Source of the DNA: Olsenella massiliensis
GTDB lineage: Bacteria; Actinomycetota; Coriobacteriia; Coriobacteriales; Atopobiaceae
Assembly (NCBI RefSeq): GCF_001457795.1
Contig: NZ_LN898211.1
Location: 248,001 to 312,000 of the forward strand
DNA length: 64,000 nt
Reading direction: 5' to 3'
In this document: piece by piece, positions 26,091 through 34,400 of the stretch
Layout of the letters: each line of letters starts with the position of its first letter
Position numbering within the stretch: the stretch's first letter is position 1
Notes under the pieces: generated by a model
Seen by the model: only the letters and a program-made list of their open reading frames with translations
Told to the model about the DNA's origin: nothing
Databases searched by the model: none
Made by a program: the position numbers and the translations under genes

Positions 26091-27789
26091 GACGGACGGC
26101 CTCCTCCCGGGCGTCAAGCTCGCCCATGGCACGCTCGTAGTCGTCCCGCGACAGGGCGTTGTCGTGCCAGATGACGTTGTTCTCGGCAAACGAGACGCCC
26201 TTGCCCTTGATCGTGCGGGCGACGATGGCGCGCGGGCGGTCCGTCCGCAGCGACAGCGCCCGGACGAGCGCCATGACGTCGTGGCCGTCCACCTCCTGGG
26301 TCTCAAAGCCAAAGGCGGCAAACTTCCGCTGGATGGGACCGTTGTCCATGATCTCTGACGTGGGCCCGTCAAGCTGCATGCCGTTGGCGTCGACGATCAC
26401 CGTGAGGTTTTCCAGGCGCTTGAAGCCCGCGAAGGCGGCGGACTCCCAGACGGAGCCCTCCTCGCACTCGCCGTCCCCGACGATGCAGAACGTCCGCGCG
26501 CCCGGATGGGTGCGTCGCAGCGCAAGGGCGAGGCCCGCCGCGTAGCCCAGGCCCATCCCCAGGCTTCCGCCCGAGGTCTCGATGCCGCGCGAGGGGTCGC
26601 GCTGGGGGTGCTTGAACAGCACCGCCCCCTCACCGAACAGGCCGCGGTCAAGGTCGTCCTGGCTGATGAGGCCCGCCCTGAGCAGCGCGGGATAGAGGGC
26701 CACGGAGGCGTGCGCCTTGGAGAGCACGAGCCGGTCGCGCTCCTCCCACGGCGTCGAGTCCTTGCCCGTCCTCATGACCCGCAGGAGCAGGGCCACCACG
26801 ATCTCGACCATGGAGAGGGCTCCCCCCAGGTGAAAGGGGACGCCCTCATAGCGATGGGCCAGGGACACGACGTCACGACGCACCTGCAGCGCCTGAAGCT
26901 CAAGCCGTCGCCTGAGGGCCGCCTCTTTGCCCGGGCCTCCCTGCAGCCGATCGCCGCCCCGGACGATGGCGTCCGTCTCCAGGTGACCTCGGGTGACGTC
27001 GTCCGGCAGGGCGCTCGCCACGATCGAGGTCCCGGGCCTCAGGCTGGTGAGGCTCCACTCGACGACGGAACCGTCATCCAAACTAATGACCTGCTCAAGC
27101 CCCAGCAGGGCGTCAGAGGGGGCGCAGGACAGGAGCGCCGCATGTCCCGGCCCCGCCTCAAAGGAGAGATACCGGACGTTTGACGCGGCGACCCTCTTTC
27201 CGGAGCAGCGCTGCACGGCGTCAAAGAGCGACTCGCGCTCAAAGTCCGCCTCGTCGAGCCGGGGGCATACCTCCAAGTTTGACCAGCTCTCCTGACACAC
27301 GATCGCATCGCCGCCCACGCTGCGGACGCGACGCATGAACAGCGCGGGCGCACCGACAAGAACGCCCAGGTGAGCGGCGATCGATCGGGGGGCGCCGACG
27401 ACCTCGCGCGTGACCACCCGCGTCGTGAACTGTATGCCGCGCTCGTGAAGGAGCGTGGCGAACGAGAGCGGAACATGGGCCGCGGGACGGGGCAGCCCCC
27501 CCTGCGCCACGAAGCTTCCGCTGCCCTTCTTGGTGATGATGTAGCCCTCCAGGGCGAGCTCTCTCAACGCGTGTCGTATGGTTCCCCGGCTCACCTGAAA
27601 CTGCGCGCAAAGCTCGGCCTCCGACGGGATCGCCTCGCCCGCCCTCCACGTGCGCGCGTCAATCTTGTCGCGCATCATGAGCTTGATCTGCAGATAGAGG
27701 GGGCTCGCGGGGACGTCGCCCGCAGCCGTGCCGCCCGCATGGCCCGTCACGCCCTCCGGCATGGGAAAGAACGGCCTCTGACGCGACAT
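26077..27789 (-). CDS. GntR/UTRA transcription regulator fused to transketolase N-terminal (TPP-binding) subunit
   Basis: A single uninterrupted 570-residue frame with three parts. Residues 30-95: GntR winged helix (SPLYLQIKLMMRDKI, IPSEAELCAQFQVSRGTIRHALREL, GYIITKKGSGSFV). Residues about 105-255: UTRA ligand-binding domain (LLHERGIQFTTRVV, ALFMRRVRSV, LEQVISLDDGSVVEWSLTSLRP). Residues about 295-570: transketolase N-terminal subunit, with VLSKAHASVALY, GGSLGMGLGYAAGLALA and the TPP/Mg motif GDG (438-440) to N469. No RBS plus start codon lies in the linker, so a separate enzyme is not expected. ATG 27789 has GGAGGGAGG upstream. The catalytic complex needs the downstream C-terminal subunit. 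Joining regulator to enzyme is unusual and suggests metabolite-sensing autoregulation; that is inference. Confidence 0.93.
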   Translation of the reverse strand: MSRQRPFFPMPEGVTGHAGGTAAGDVPASPLYLQIKLMMRDKIDARTWRAGEAIPSEAELCAQFQVSRGTIRHALRELALEGYIITKKGSGSFVAQGGLPRPAAHVPLSFATLLHERGIQFTTRVVTREVVGAPRSIAAHLGVLVGAPALFMRRVRSVGGDAIVCQESWSNLEVCPRLDEADFERESLFDAVQRCSGKRVAASNVRYLSFEAGPGHAALLSCAPSDALLGLEQVISLDDGSVVEWSLTSLRPGTSIVASALPDDVTRGHLETDAIVRGGDRLQGGPGKEAALRRRLELQALQVRRDVVSLAHRYEGVPFHLGGALSMVEIVVALLLRVMRTGKDSTPWEERDRLVLSKAHASVALYPALLRAGLISQDDLDRGLFGEGAVLFKHPQRDPSRGIETSGGSLGMGLGYAAGLALALRRTHPGARTFCIVGDGECEEGSVWESAAFAGFKRLENLTVIVDANGMQLDGPTSEIMDNGPIQRKFAAFGFETQEVDGHDVMALVRALSLRTDRPRAIVARTIKGKGVSFAENNVIWHDNALSRDDYERAMGELDAREEAVRHGRG

Positions 27790-27804
27790 CGTTCCTCCCT
27801 CCTT

Positions 27805-27880
27805 CTTGTCCAGGAGTCAACGGGCCCGTCCGCTGGAGTCCATAAGCTGGACAAGTGATATACAAGATAGACTATACAAG
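27805..27880 (-). promoter_or_regulatory. leader with inverted and direct repeats upstream of the GntR-transketolase gene
   Basis: CTTGTCCAG (27805-27813) is the exact reverse complement of CTGGACAAG (27847-27855), with the palindrome ACGGGCCCGT between. Next to it TATACAAG occurs twice with a 14-bp period (27859-27866, 27873-27880). Short AT-rich repeats of this type are expected for GntR/HutC operators, so they are candidate sites for the gene's own product. Confidence 0.5.
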
Positions 27881-28030
27881 CCTGATACATGATACGTACC
27901 GAAGGACCTGGGCCGCATCGGGCGTCGCGAGAAGAAGAGAATCAACACATCGCCTTGGCAGGATGGCGAGAGCCGCCTGACGCCGCGTCCTGGCGAAGGA
28001 TGGCAGGGATCTCCTAAGGCCGCGCTCTGA

Positions 28031-28036
28031 TATACT
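28031..28036 (+). promoter_or_regulatory. -10 element of the tRNA-Glu promoter
   Basis: TATACT preceded by TGA (TGATATACT) lies 9 bases before the tRNA-Glu 5' end. The -35 region is weak. Confidence 0.6.
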
Positions 28037-28045
28037 AAGCGCCGC

Positions 28046-28120
28046 GTCCCCATCGTCTAGTGGTTAGGACATCGCCCTTTCAAGGCGACGACACGAGTTC
28101 GAGTCTCGTTGGGGGCACCA
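28046..28120 (+). tRNA. tRNA-Glu (anticodon TTC)
   Basis: Cloverleaf with acceptor GTCCCCA/TGGGGGC, anticodon stem TCGCC/GGCGA around loop CTTTCAA (anticodon TTC), T-loop TTCGAGT and encoded CCA (28118-28120). Confidence 0.96.
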
Positions 28121-28133
28121 ACCGTCAAATGTG

Positions 28134-28166
28134 CGAACCCGCGCGATGCTCAGTCGTGCGGGTTCG
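28134..28166 (+). terminator. hairpin downstream of tRNA-Glu
   Basis: A 13-bp stem (CGAACCCGCGCGA with TCGTGCGGGTTCG, one G-U pair) and a seven-base loop, followed by TGCTTCTCGTC. The tail is only moderately T-rich. Confidence 0.6.
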
Positions 28167-28217
28167 TGCTTCTCGTCGTCGCTGCGAACCCGCGGCACCT
28201 CACTGCCAGAGTGCGCA

Positions 28218-28302
28218 TGGTAGGGGCGGTGGGACTCGAACCCACAATCCTTGCGGCGAGAGATTTTAAGTCTCCTGCGTATGCCAATTCCGCCACGCCC
28301 CC
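28218..28302 (-). tRNA. tRNA-Leu (anticodon TAA)
   Basis: Minus-strand class II tRNA with a long variable arm. Acceptor GGGGGCG/CGCCCCT (one G-U), anticodon loop CTTAAAA reading TAA, T-loop TTCGAGT and encoded CCA (28218-28220). Confidence 0.95.
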
Positions 28303-29064
28303 GCGCGTCGGCAACCGTCGCACTGGCAGCTTAGCACGACCAGGCGCTAGAGCCTGGTGAGGCTGGGCGTCCATCCCACGGGCGTCCCCCTGCCCTCCTG
28401 CGCCCGCCCCGCGCAGATGGCGAGCCCAAAGAGCAGATCGCTCTCGCTGACGGTCAGCTCATCAAAGCCGGTCGTCTCCATGAGCGCCGCCAGGGCGACG
28501 GCCCCCGCCACGATGACCGAGGCCCGCTGCGGCTGCAGGCCGGGAAGCTCGGCGCGACGCGCGACGCTGAGGCCCGCCAGCTGGTCGAGAAGCGCCTCAA
28601 GGTCGCGCGCGGTGAGCGCGGCAAGGTGCACGCGCGTCGCGTCATACGGCACGAGGCGCTCCTTGACGGCGACGAGGCTCGTCGCGGTGCCCCCTGTCGC
28701 CACCAGCCGCTGCGGCCTCGTGCGCAGGTAGTCGCCCTCGTTGAGCGCCTTGGCGAAGACCCGCGCCGCGTGGGCGCGGGCGGCGGCGACGTCCTGCGAG
28801 GCGGGTGGGTCCTCCCGCAGCAGAAAACGCTCCGTCATGCGACGACAGCCGACGCTCGTGGAGCACACGCGCTCGACGTCCGGGATTCCCGCCTCGTCAA
28901 GGCGTCCCAGGGCAAGCTCGGTCGAGCCTCCCCCGCTGTCGGCGACGAGCAGGCGCTCGCCCGGAAGGTCCTGGGCGACGCCGAGAAAGGTGAGGAGGCC
29001 CTCGATCTCGCCCGGGATGACCTCGGGGTCAAGGCCACGACCCCGCAGGGCGCCCAGCAGCTCG

Positions 29065-29102
29065 CTGTCTCTTATACACATCTAGATGTGGATAAGAGAC
29101 AG
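29065..29102. other. Tn5/Nextera transposase adapter pair (artefact), junction 1
   Basis: CTGTCTCTTATACACATCT directly followed by its reverse complement (one T-to-G change at 29091). This is the 19-bp Tn5 mosaic end used in tagmentation libraries, head to head, inside a conserved coding region. Confidence 0.97.
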
Positions 29103-29186
29103 AACCTGCCTCCCTCGCTTCTGAACGTGACGGCGCCCCGCCCCCACCTAGGCCACAGAGGTCCTTGGGGTTGGACAGGTGAAGCG

Positions 29187-29220
29187 CTGTCTCTTATACA
29201 CATCTAGATGTGTATAAGAG
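29187..29220. other. Tn5/Nextera transposase adapter pair (artefact), junction 2
   Basis: A second head-to-head mosaic-end pair; the right half is truncated after AGATGTGTATAAGAG. Read through, it gives the peptide SYTHLDVYKRQ, a familiar signature of adapter translation. Confidence 0.97.
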
Positions 29221-29446
29221 CCGGGCGTGCAGCAGACGTGCGCGGCGCCCGCCGATCGCGCCGCCCGAAGATACCCGTCGACGCAGGCGCTCACCCGACG
29301 CCGAGCAGCCGACGAGATGCGGCCCGAGGCGGCAAGCCCCTCGCCCAAGTTGCAGATCGTCGAGCTCTTGGCAAGACGACGGACGATGCCGCCCTCGAGG
29401 TCTGCCACGGCAAGGCGAGCCGTCACCGTGCCCACGTCAATGCAGG

Positions 29447-30247
29447 CTACGCGTTCCATGTTGCCTCCGGGTCATAGCAAAACACCAGGTCTAGCGCCTG
29501 GACATACCAGCTGCGGTCGTCGGGGTACGTCATGGGCGCCGAGGGGTCGGCCGTCTGCGGCGGGACGTCCTGCCCGGTGGAGCCGTCGGCATGCTCGCCC
29601 GAGTCGTCGGCGTCGGAGCCTTTGGACGTGTAGCCGAGCCTGCGTGCCTCCTCCTCGATCCCCTCACGCGTCTGCAGGCGGTTGACGTCGCTGGCAAGCG
29701 CCTCGTTCTTCGAGAGGATTCGGTCATACTTGAGCTGGAGCACCTCGCCCGTCCTGCGGGCCACGTAGTAGTCGCGCGTAGGTCCGTATAGCGCGACGAG
29801 GGCGATCATCAGCGCGACGAGGGCGACGCAGCGGCGGGGATGCGCCCCAACCCAGGTGCGAAGATGCTCCGCGCGACGCTTGAGCGAGGGCGTGGGAGGT
29901 GCGGCTCCGGGACCGTTCGCCTTCGCATGGTCCCGCGCGTCGGCGCGTGCGCGAGCGGCCGTCGGCGCAGGGTGGCCAGGCGTCTTCTCCCGCGCGACGA
30001 AGGGGGCCGTGCCGGGTCTGGGCACGGTGGCCGTACGGCGGCTTCGAGGCTGCCGGTAGTCGAGATCGTCAAAGTCCCCCCTGGTCTTGAGGGGCTTGTT
30101 GTCGATCTTTCCTCGCACGCGCCTGGTCCCGCGATGAGGGCGTTCGAGCCCGCTGGACGCGCCGGCAGCGGCAGGCTCGGTCGGCATGGGCGACGACGAC
30201 GTCGCTGACGCCCGCTCCTCCGGATTGTGCCGCTCGTCAGTGCTCAT
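29447..30247 (-). CDS. septum formation initiator family protein (DivIC/FtsB-like)
   Basis: A 266-residue membrane protein: a long, basic and proline-rich cytoplasmic N-terminus (1-138), one membrane helix (139-154, RCVALVALMIALVALY), then a coiled coil (about 165-192) ending in the family signature REGIEEEARRLGY, and an acidic, disordered tail. DivIC/FtsB proteins form the FtsL-FtsB-FtsQ divisome complex at the septum. The N-terminal extension is longer than in E. coli FtsB but common in actinobacteria. RBS weak. A TATAAC -10 lies on the minus strand at 30357-30362. Confidence 0.85.
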   Translation of the reverse strand: MSTDERHNPEERASATSSSPMPTEPAAAGASSGLERPHRGTRRVRGKIDNKPLKTRGDFDDLDYRQPRSRRTATVPRPGTAPFVAREKTPGHPAPTAARARADARDHAKANGPGAAPPTPSLKRRAEHLRTWVGAHPRRCVALVALMIALVALYGPTRDYYVARRTGEVLQLKYDRILSKNEALASDVNRLQTREGIEEEARRLGYTSKGSDADDSGEHADGSTGQDVPPQTADPSAPMTYPDDRSWYVQALDLVFCYDPEATWNA

Positions 30248-30356
30248 GCCACTCTGCTTCGTCTCATCGTCGGTTGGGCAGGAACGCGTCTTTCCTCCCC
30301 GACGGGCGAACCCGACGGGAGAGGTGCCAACATGGCCTGCGGGCGCCCGTGTCCTA

Positions 30357-30362
30357 GTTATA
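30357..30362 (-). promoter_or_regulatory. -10 element upstream of divIC
   Basis: TATAAC on the minus strand, in the 218-base gap between mazG and divIC and about 110 bases from the divIC ATG. No clear -35. Confidence 0.4.
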
Positions 30363-30399
30363 CCAAAGCCGCAGAGGGACGAGGGCCAGCCGGCACGAA

Positions 30400-30455
30400 C
30401 TCCGTAGGACCGACAGCTCTCCGTGAGGCCGACGGCTCCCCGTGGGCGGGCGGCT
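30400..30455. repeat. three degenerate 18-19-bp tandem repeats
   Basis: CTCCGTAGGACCGACAGCT, CTCCGTGAGGCCGACGGCT and CCCCGTGGGCGGGCGGCT follow each other just downstream of the mazG stop codon. They could be a regulatory or slippage-derived element. Confidence 0.5.
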
Positions 30456-30465
30456 CCCGGCGAGC

Positions 30466-31251
30466 CTAGGCGCCGCGCTCCTGCCGCTTGGCCTCGTCCC
30501 AGAGCTGGTTGAGCTCCCGTACGGACAGCTCGTCCAGGCAGACCTGCCGCTCGCGGGCCTGCCGCTCCATGAACGCCCAGCGACGGCGAAACTTGCGGTT
30601 ACTCCTGGCGAGCGCGCCCTCGGCGTCGATGCCCTCGTGTCGGGCGACGTTGACCAGCGCAAAGAGCAGGTCGCCAAACTCCTCCGCCGCCGCCTCGCTG
30701 CCTGGCGCCTCCGCCTCGAACTCCCTGCGCTCGCTCTGCACCTGGGACCATACCGCCCGGACGTCCTCCCACTCGAAGCCCGCCGCGGCGGCGCGCTTTG
30801 ATATCTTCTGGCACTGCAGCAGCGCCGGGAGCGAGACGGGAATGCTATCCAGGAGACCTGACGTCTCGCCGTCGTCGGATGCGCCCTTGGCCTCGCGCTC
30901 CTGACGCTTCACGTCGTCCCAGATGTCAAGCACCGCGTCGGCGGATGTAGCCGTCATGTCCTGGGCTCGCGCGCCAAAGACGTGGGGATGTCGTCTCACG
31001 AGCTTCTCGTTGAGGTCGTGGCAGACGTCGTCCACGGTGAAGGCGCCCTCGTCGGCGGCCACCTGCGCATGGAGCAGCACCTGCTCCAGCACGTCGCCCA
31101 GCTCCTCGCGCAGATGGGCGACGTCGCCGTCCGCGATGGCCTCGACGGCCTCATAGGCCTCCTCCACCAGGTGCGCAGAGAGGCTCGCATGGGTCTGCTC
31201 CCTGTCCCAGGGGCAGCCGTCTGGCTGCCGCAGCCGCCATATCGTGCGCAC
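30466..31251 (-). CDS. mazG: nucleoside triphosphate pyrophosphohydrolase MazG
   Basis: A 261-residue protein with two MazG domains. Domain 1 has LRQPDGCPWDREQTHASL and EEAYEAVEAIADGDVAHLREELGDVLEQVLLHA, giving the EEXXE-12-28-EXXD metal motif. Domain 2 has ERREFEAEAPGSEAAAEEFGDLLFALVNVARHEG. It hydrolyses NTPs and dNTPs to monophosphates. The start is problematic: family members usually continue N-terminally with FDRLV, and here AEFDRLV is encoded upstream of the GTG at 31251 but no ATG/GTG/TTG precedes it before an in-frame TAG at 31303. The gene follows mfd. Confidence 0.92.
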   Translation of the reverse strand: MRTIWRLRQPDGCPWDREQTHASLSAHLVEEAYEAVEAIADGDVAHLREELGDVLEQVLLHAQVAADEGAFTVDDVCHDLNEKLVRRHPHVFGARAQDMTATSADAVLDIWDDVKRQEREAKGASDDGETSGLLDSIPVSLPALLQCQKISKRAAAAGFEWEDVRAVWSQVQSERREFEAEAPGSEAAAEEFGDLLFALVNVARHEGIDAEGALARSNRKFRRRWAFMERQARERQVCLDELSVRELNQLWDEAKRQERGA

Positions 31252-31302
31252 CAGCCGGTCAAACTCCGCGTGCGTCCCCGGGCAGCCCGCGCGCCCCCTC
31301 GT

Positions 31303-31389
31303 CTACTCGTCGGCCTCCTGGGCCTGCCGGTCCAGGGACCCCGCGCAGAGGCCCGCGTCCCGCGACGCCGCCTGCGATCCGTCTGCCAT
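31303..31389 (-). CDS. 28-codon ORF with strong RBS upstream of mazG
   Basis: ATG at 31389 is preceded by GAGGAGGA, one of the best RBSs locally. The peptide MADGSQAASRDAGLCAGS continues to QAQEADE and stops at TAG, in the same frame as mazG, 51 bases upstream of the mazG GTG. It may be the true mazG N-terminus interrupted by a nonsense change or error, or a short leader that allows reinitiation. Confidence 0.4.
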   Translation of the reverse strand: MADGSQAASRDAGLCAGSLDRQAQEADE

Positions 31390-31413
31390 GCGTCCTCCTC
31401 GCCTCGCTCGCGC

Positions 31414-34400
31414 CTACTCGTCCGCCTCGTCGGCGCCGCCTATCTCCTCCAAGACGCCCAGGGCCGCCGGCAGCAGCTCCTCCTTGCCGGCGTGATACGG
31501 GTACGAGAGGCGCCTGCTCTTTGTCTGATATATGCCCCGGCGCTGCTTGAGCCTGACGGCCTGAGGTCGGGTGAGGTCAAGTCCCTGGTAGATGAGCCTG
31601 CCTGCCGACACGGACACGCTCGTGACGCCCAGGCGCTCTCCCCGTATGCGAATGCGGGCCCTGTCAAAGAGGTTCTTGCCCGCAAGAGGCAGGGCGCCGC
31701 GCTCCTTCTCGAGCGACGCTTGCAGCTCGTCCACCGTCTTGAGCTCCGTGGCGGCGGCCAGGCGACGGTAGGCGAGCACGCGCTGGTCCACCTCGGGCAG
31801 GTATTCCTCCGCGAGGAAGAAGTCGGCTGGTAGGTTGATGATAACCTCGGAAAGCTCCACCGCGCCCCCTTCGCCGCGGGCCTCGGCGACGGCCTCTCCC
31901 AGCATCTGCGTGAAGAGGTCAAAGCCCACGCTCGAGAGGTTGCCGTGCTGCTCCGCGCCAACCAGGGACCCCGCGCCGCGAATCTCGAGGTCGCGCATCG
32001 CGATGCGCATGCCGCTGCCCAGGTCCTGATACTCGTCAATGGCAAGGAGGCGGTCGGTGGCCTCGGGCGTGAGCGCGCCGTCGGCGGGGAACATGAAGTA
32101 GGCGTAGGCCTGCTGACGACCTCGACCCACCCTGCCCTTGAGCTGGTAGAGCTGGGCGAGGCCCAGCCGCTGCGAGTCCTCGATGACAAGCGTGTTCGTG
32201 TGGGGGTTGTCGATGCCGCTCTCGATGATGGTCGTCGCCACGAGCACGTCGATCTCGTGCTCCTGGAACTGAAGCATCACGTCCTCCACGGCGTCGGCGC
32301 TCATCTTGCCGTGCGCCACGCCCACGCGCGCCTCGGGGGCCGCCTCCATCACGCGCTGGACGGCGTCCTCGATGGTGGTCACGCGGTTGCTCACGTAATA
32401 GACCTGCCCCTTGCGCCCCAGCTCCGTCCGGATGGCATCCGATACCACGTCGGGATCCCACTCCCCCACGCTCACCTTCACGGGGAGCCGGCCGGGGGGA
32501 GGCGTCATGATGAGGCTCATGTCGCGCACGCCGCTCATGGCCATCTGCATCGTGCGGGGGATGGGCGTGGCCGAGAGCGTCAGGACGTCCACCTGCTCGC
32601 GCATGTTCTTGAGCTGCTCCTTGTGCTGGACGCCGAAGCGCTGCTCCTCGTCGATGATGACCAGCCCCAGGTCATGGGGACTCACGTCGGCGGAGAGGAG
32701 GCGGTGCGTGCCGATGAGCACGCTCACGCTGCCGTCGCCAAAGCCGCTGAGGGCGCGGCGCTGCCGGGCGGGGCTCACAAAGCGCGAGAGGACCGCCACC
32801 TTGAGGTCGAAGGGCGCAAAGCGCGCGAAGAAGGTCTCGAAGTGCTGCTGGGCGAGGATGGTCGTGGGACACAGGACCATGACCTGCTTGCCGTCCTGGC
32901 AGCATTTGAAGGCGGCGCGCAGCGCCACCTCCGTCTTGCCAAAGCCCACGTCGCCGCAGAGCAGGCGGTCCATGGGGCGGCTCGCCTCCATGTCGGCCTT
33001 GACGTCGGCGATGGCGGAGGCCTGGTCGGGCGTCATCGCGTAAGGGAAGCTGGCCTCCATGTCGGCCTGGGCGGGCGTGTCGGCCGAGAAGCCGAAGCCC
33101 GCCACGGCCGATCGCCTCGTGTAGAGGTCCACGAGGTCGAAGGCGAGCTTCTTGGCGCTCGAGCGGGCCTTGCCCGTGGCGCGCGACCAGTCCGCGGTGT
33201 TGAGGCGCGTGAGCCGCGGCTGCGCGCCGTCGGGCCCCACGTAGCGCGTGAGGCGGTCCACCTGCTCGAGCGGGACGTAGAGCTTGTCGCCCGCCGCATA
33301 TTCGAGCAGGAAGTAGTCGCGCTCCCTGCCCGCGACCTCCTGGCGCACGATCTGGGTGAACAGGGCGATGCCATGCGTGGCGTGGACCACGTAGTCGCCG
33401 GGCTTGAAGGGAAAGGTGACGGCCGTGGGATCGACCCGCCTGGCCTTGCGCCGGGAGGCCAGACGCGAGCTGAGGTCGCTGACGGACAGCACGGCAAGGT
33501 GCGCGGGGGGCACCACGACGCCGGCGGGCACCGGGGCGTCCACGACGGTGACCACGCCCCCCGTAAGCGGGCCCGCGTCTGGCGACGCGCCGGTCGAGAG
33601 CCGCTCCTCGAAGGGAATCGACTCGTCCACCAGGGTGAGCTTGACGCTCTCGCGGGCGGCGCGGTCGGGCACCGCGAACACGACGGCGTCGCGCTTCTGC
33701 ACGAGCTGACGCAGGCGGCCGACGAGCTTGGCGTTGCCGCCCGCGATGTGGGGCTGCTCCACCATGAGCCCCGAGGTCGCGGCGGTCTTGGCCCTCGCGA
33801 GCGAGGAGAGCGAGAGGCGCTGCTGACTGCCGAAGTCGAGGTCGCGCGGGCTCGTGTAGAGCCCCTCCAGCGACTCGTGGGCGCCCTGCGCCGCCCCGGC
33901 CACGTCATCGAAGCCGCGCTGGCAGTCGTCGATGAGGGCTCGGGGCTCCGAGAGGATGACGAGCGCGCGCGAGGACATGTGCTCAAGGGGGCTGGCGGAG
34001 CTCCCGTACAGGTCGGGAAGGTACTTGTCGAGCTGAGGCGCGCGGGCGCCCCTCTCGATGAGCTCGAGGTCGGCGGCGATGCGCGTCGAGTTCTTGGCGC
34101 GGGCCGCAAGCGACTCTTGTGCGGCGGCGACGGTCGCCGGCGTGAGCGCGATCTCGCGGCAGGGCCTGATGGCCACCTCCTCGAGCTCGCCGATCGTCTG
34201 TCCCGTGGAGGGAACCATGCGCCGCACGCGGTCAACCTCGTCGCCAAAGAACTCCACGCGCACGGGAGCCGTCGCCTGGGCGGCAAACACGTCGAGCGCG
34301 TCGCCGTGCAGGTGGAAGCTGCCCGGCGCGCTCACGTCCTTGCTCGAGCCCGCGTCGGCATAGCCCATGCCCACGAGAAGCGCCGCCGCCTCGTCCGTCT

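Larger units (their letters stand above)
28347..29459 (-). pseudogene. Ppx/GppA exopolyphosphatase, interrupted by adapter sequence
   Basis: The N-terminal part (29459-29221) encodes MERVACIDVGTVTARLAVADL, the first phosphate-binding loop of the Ppx/GppA actin-like fold, through HVCCTPG. The C-terminal part (29064-28347) resumes at ELLGALRGRGLDPEVIPGEIEGLLTFLG and contains the second loop VADSGGGSTELALG and LVATGGTATSL. Between them lie two Tn5 mosaic-end junctions and 84 bases of unplaced sequence, replacing the short stretch the family normally has here (a TSAxRDAxN-like motif). The gene is therefore probably intact in the organism and broken only in this assembly. It would hydrolyse polyphosphate or pppGpp. 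Its start overlaps the divIC stop by 13 bases. Confidence 0.88.

Noticed and set aside
28121-28217. CRISPR-like or repeat structure suggested by the recurring GCGAACCCGCG motif
   Set aside because: Only two copies close together, one of them half of a tRNA terminator stem; no spacers or cas genes anywhere in the window.
29065-29220. Transposon insertion in ppx
   Set aside because: The mosaic ends are 19-bp library adapters in head-to-head pairs with no transposase or resistance gene and no target-site duplication.
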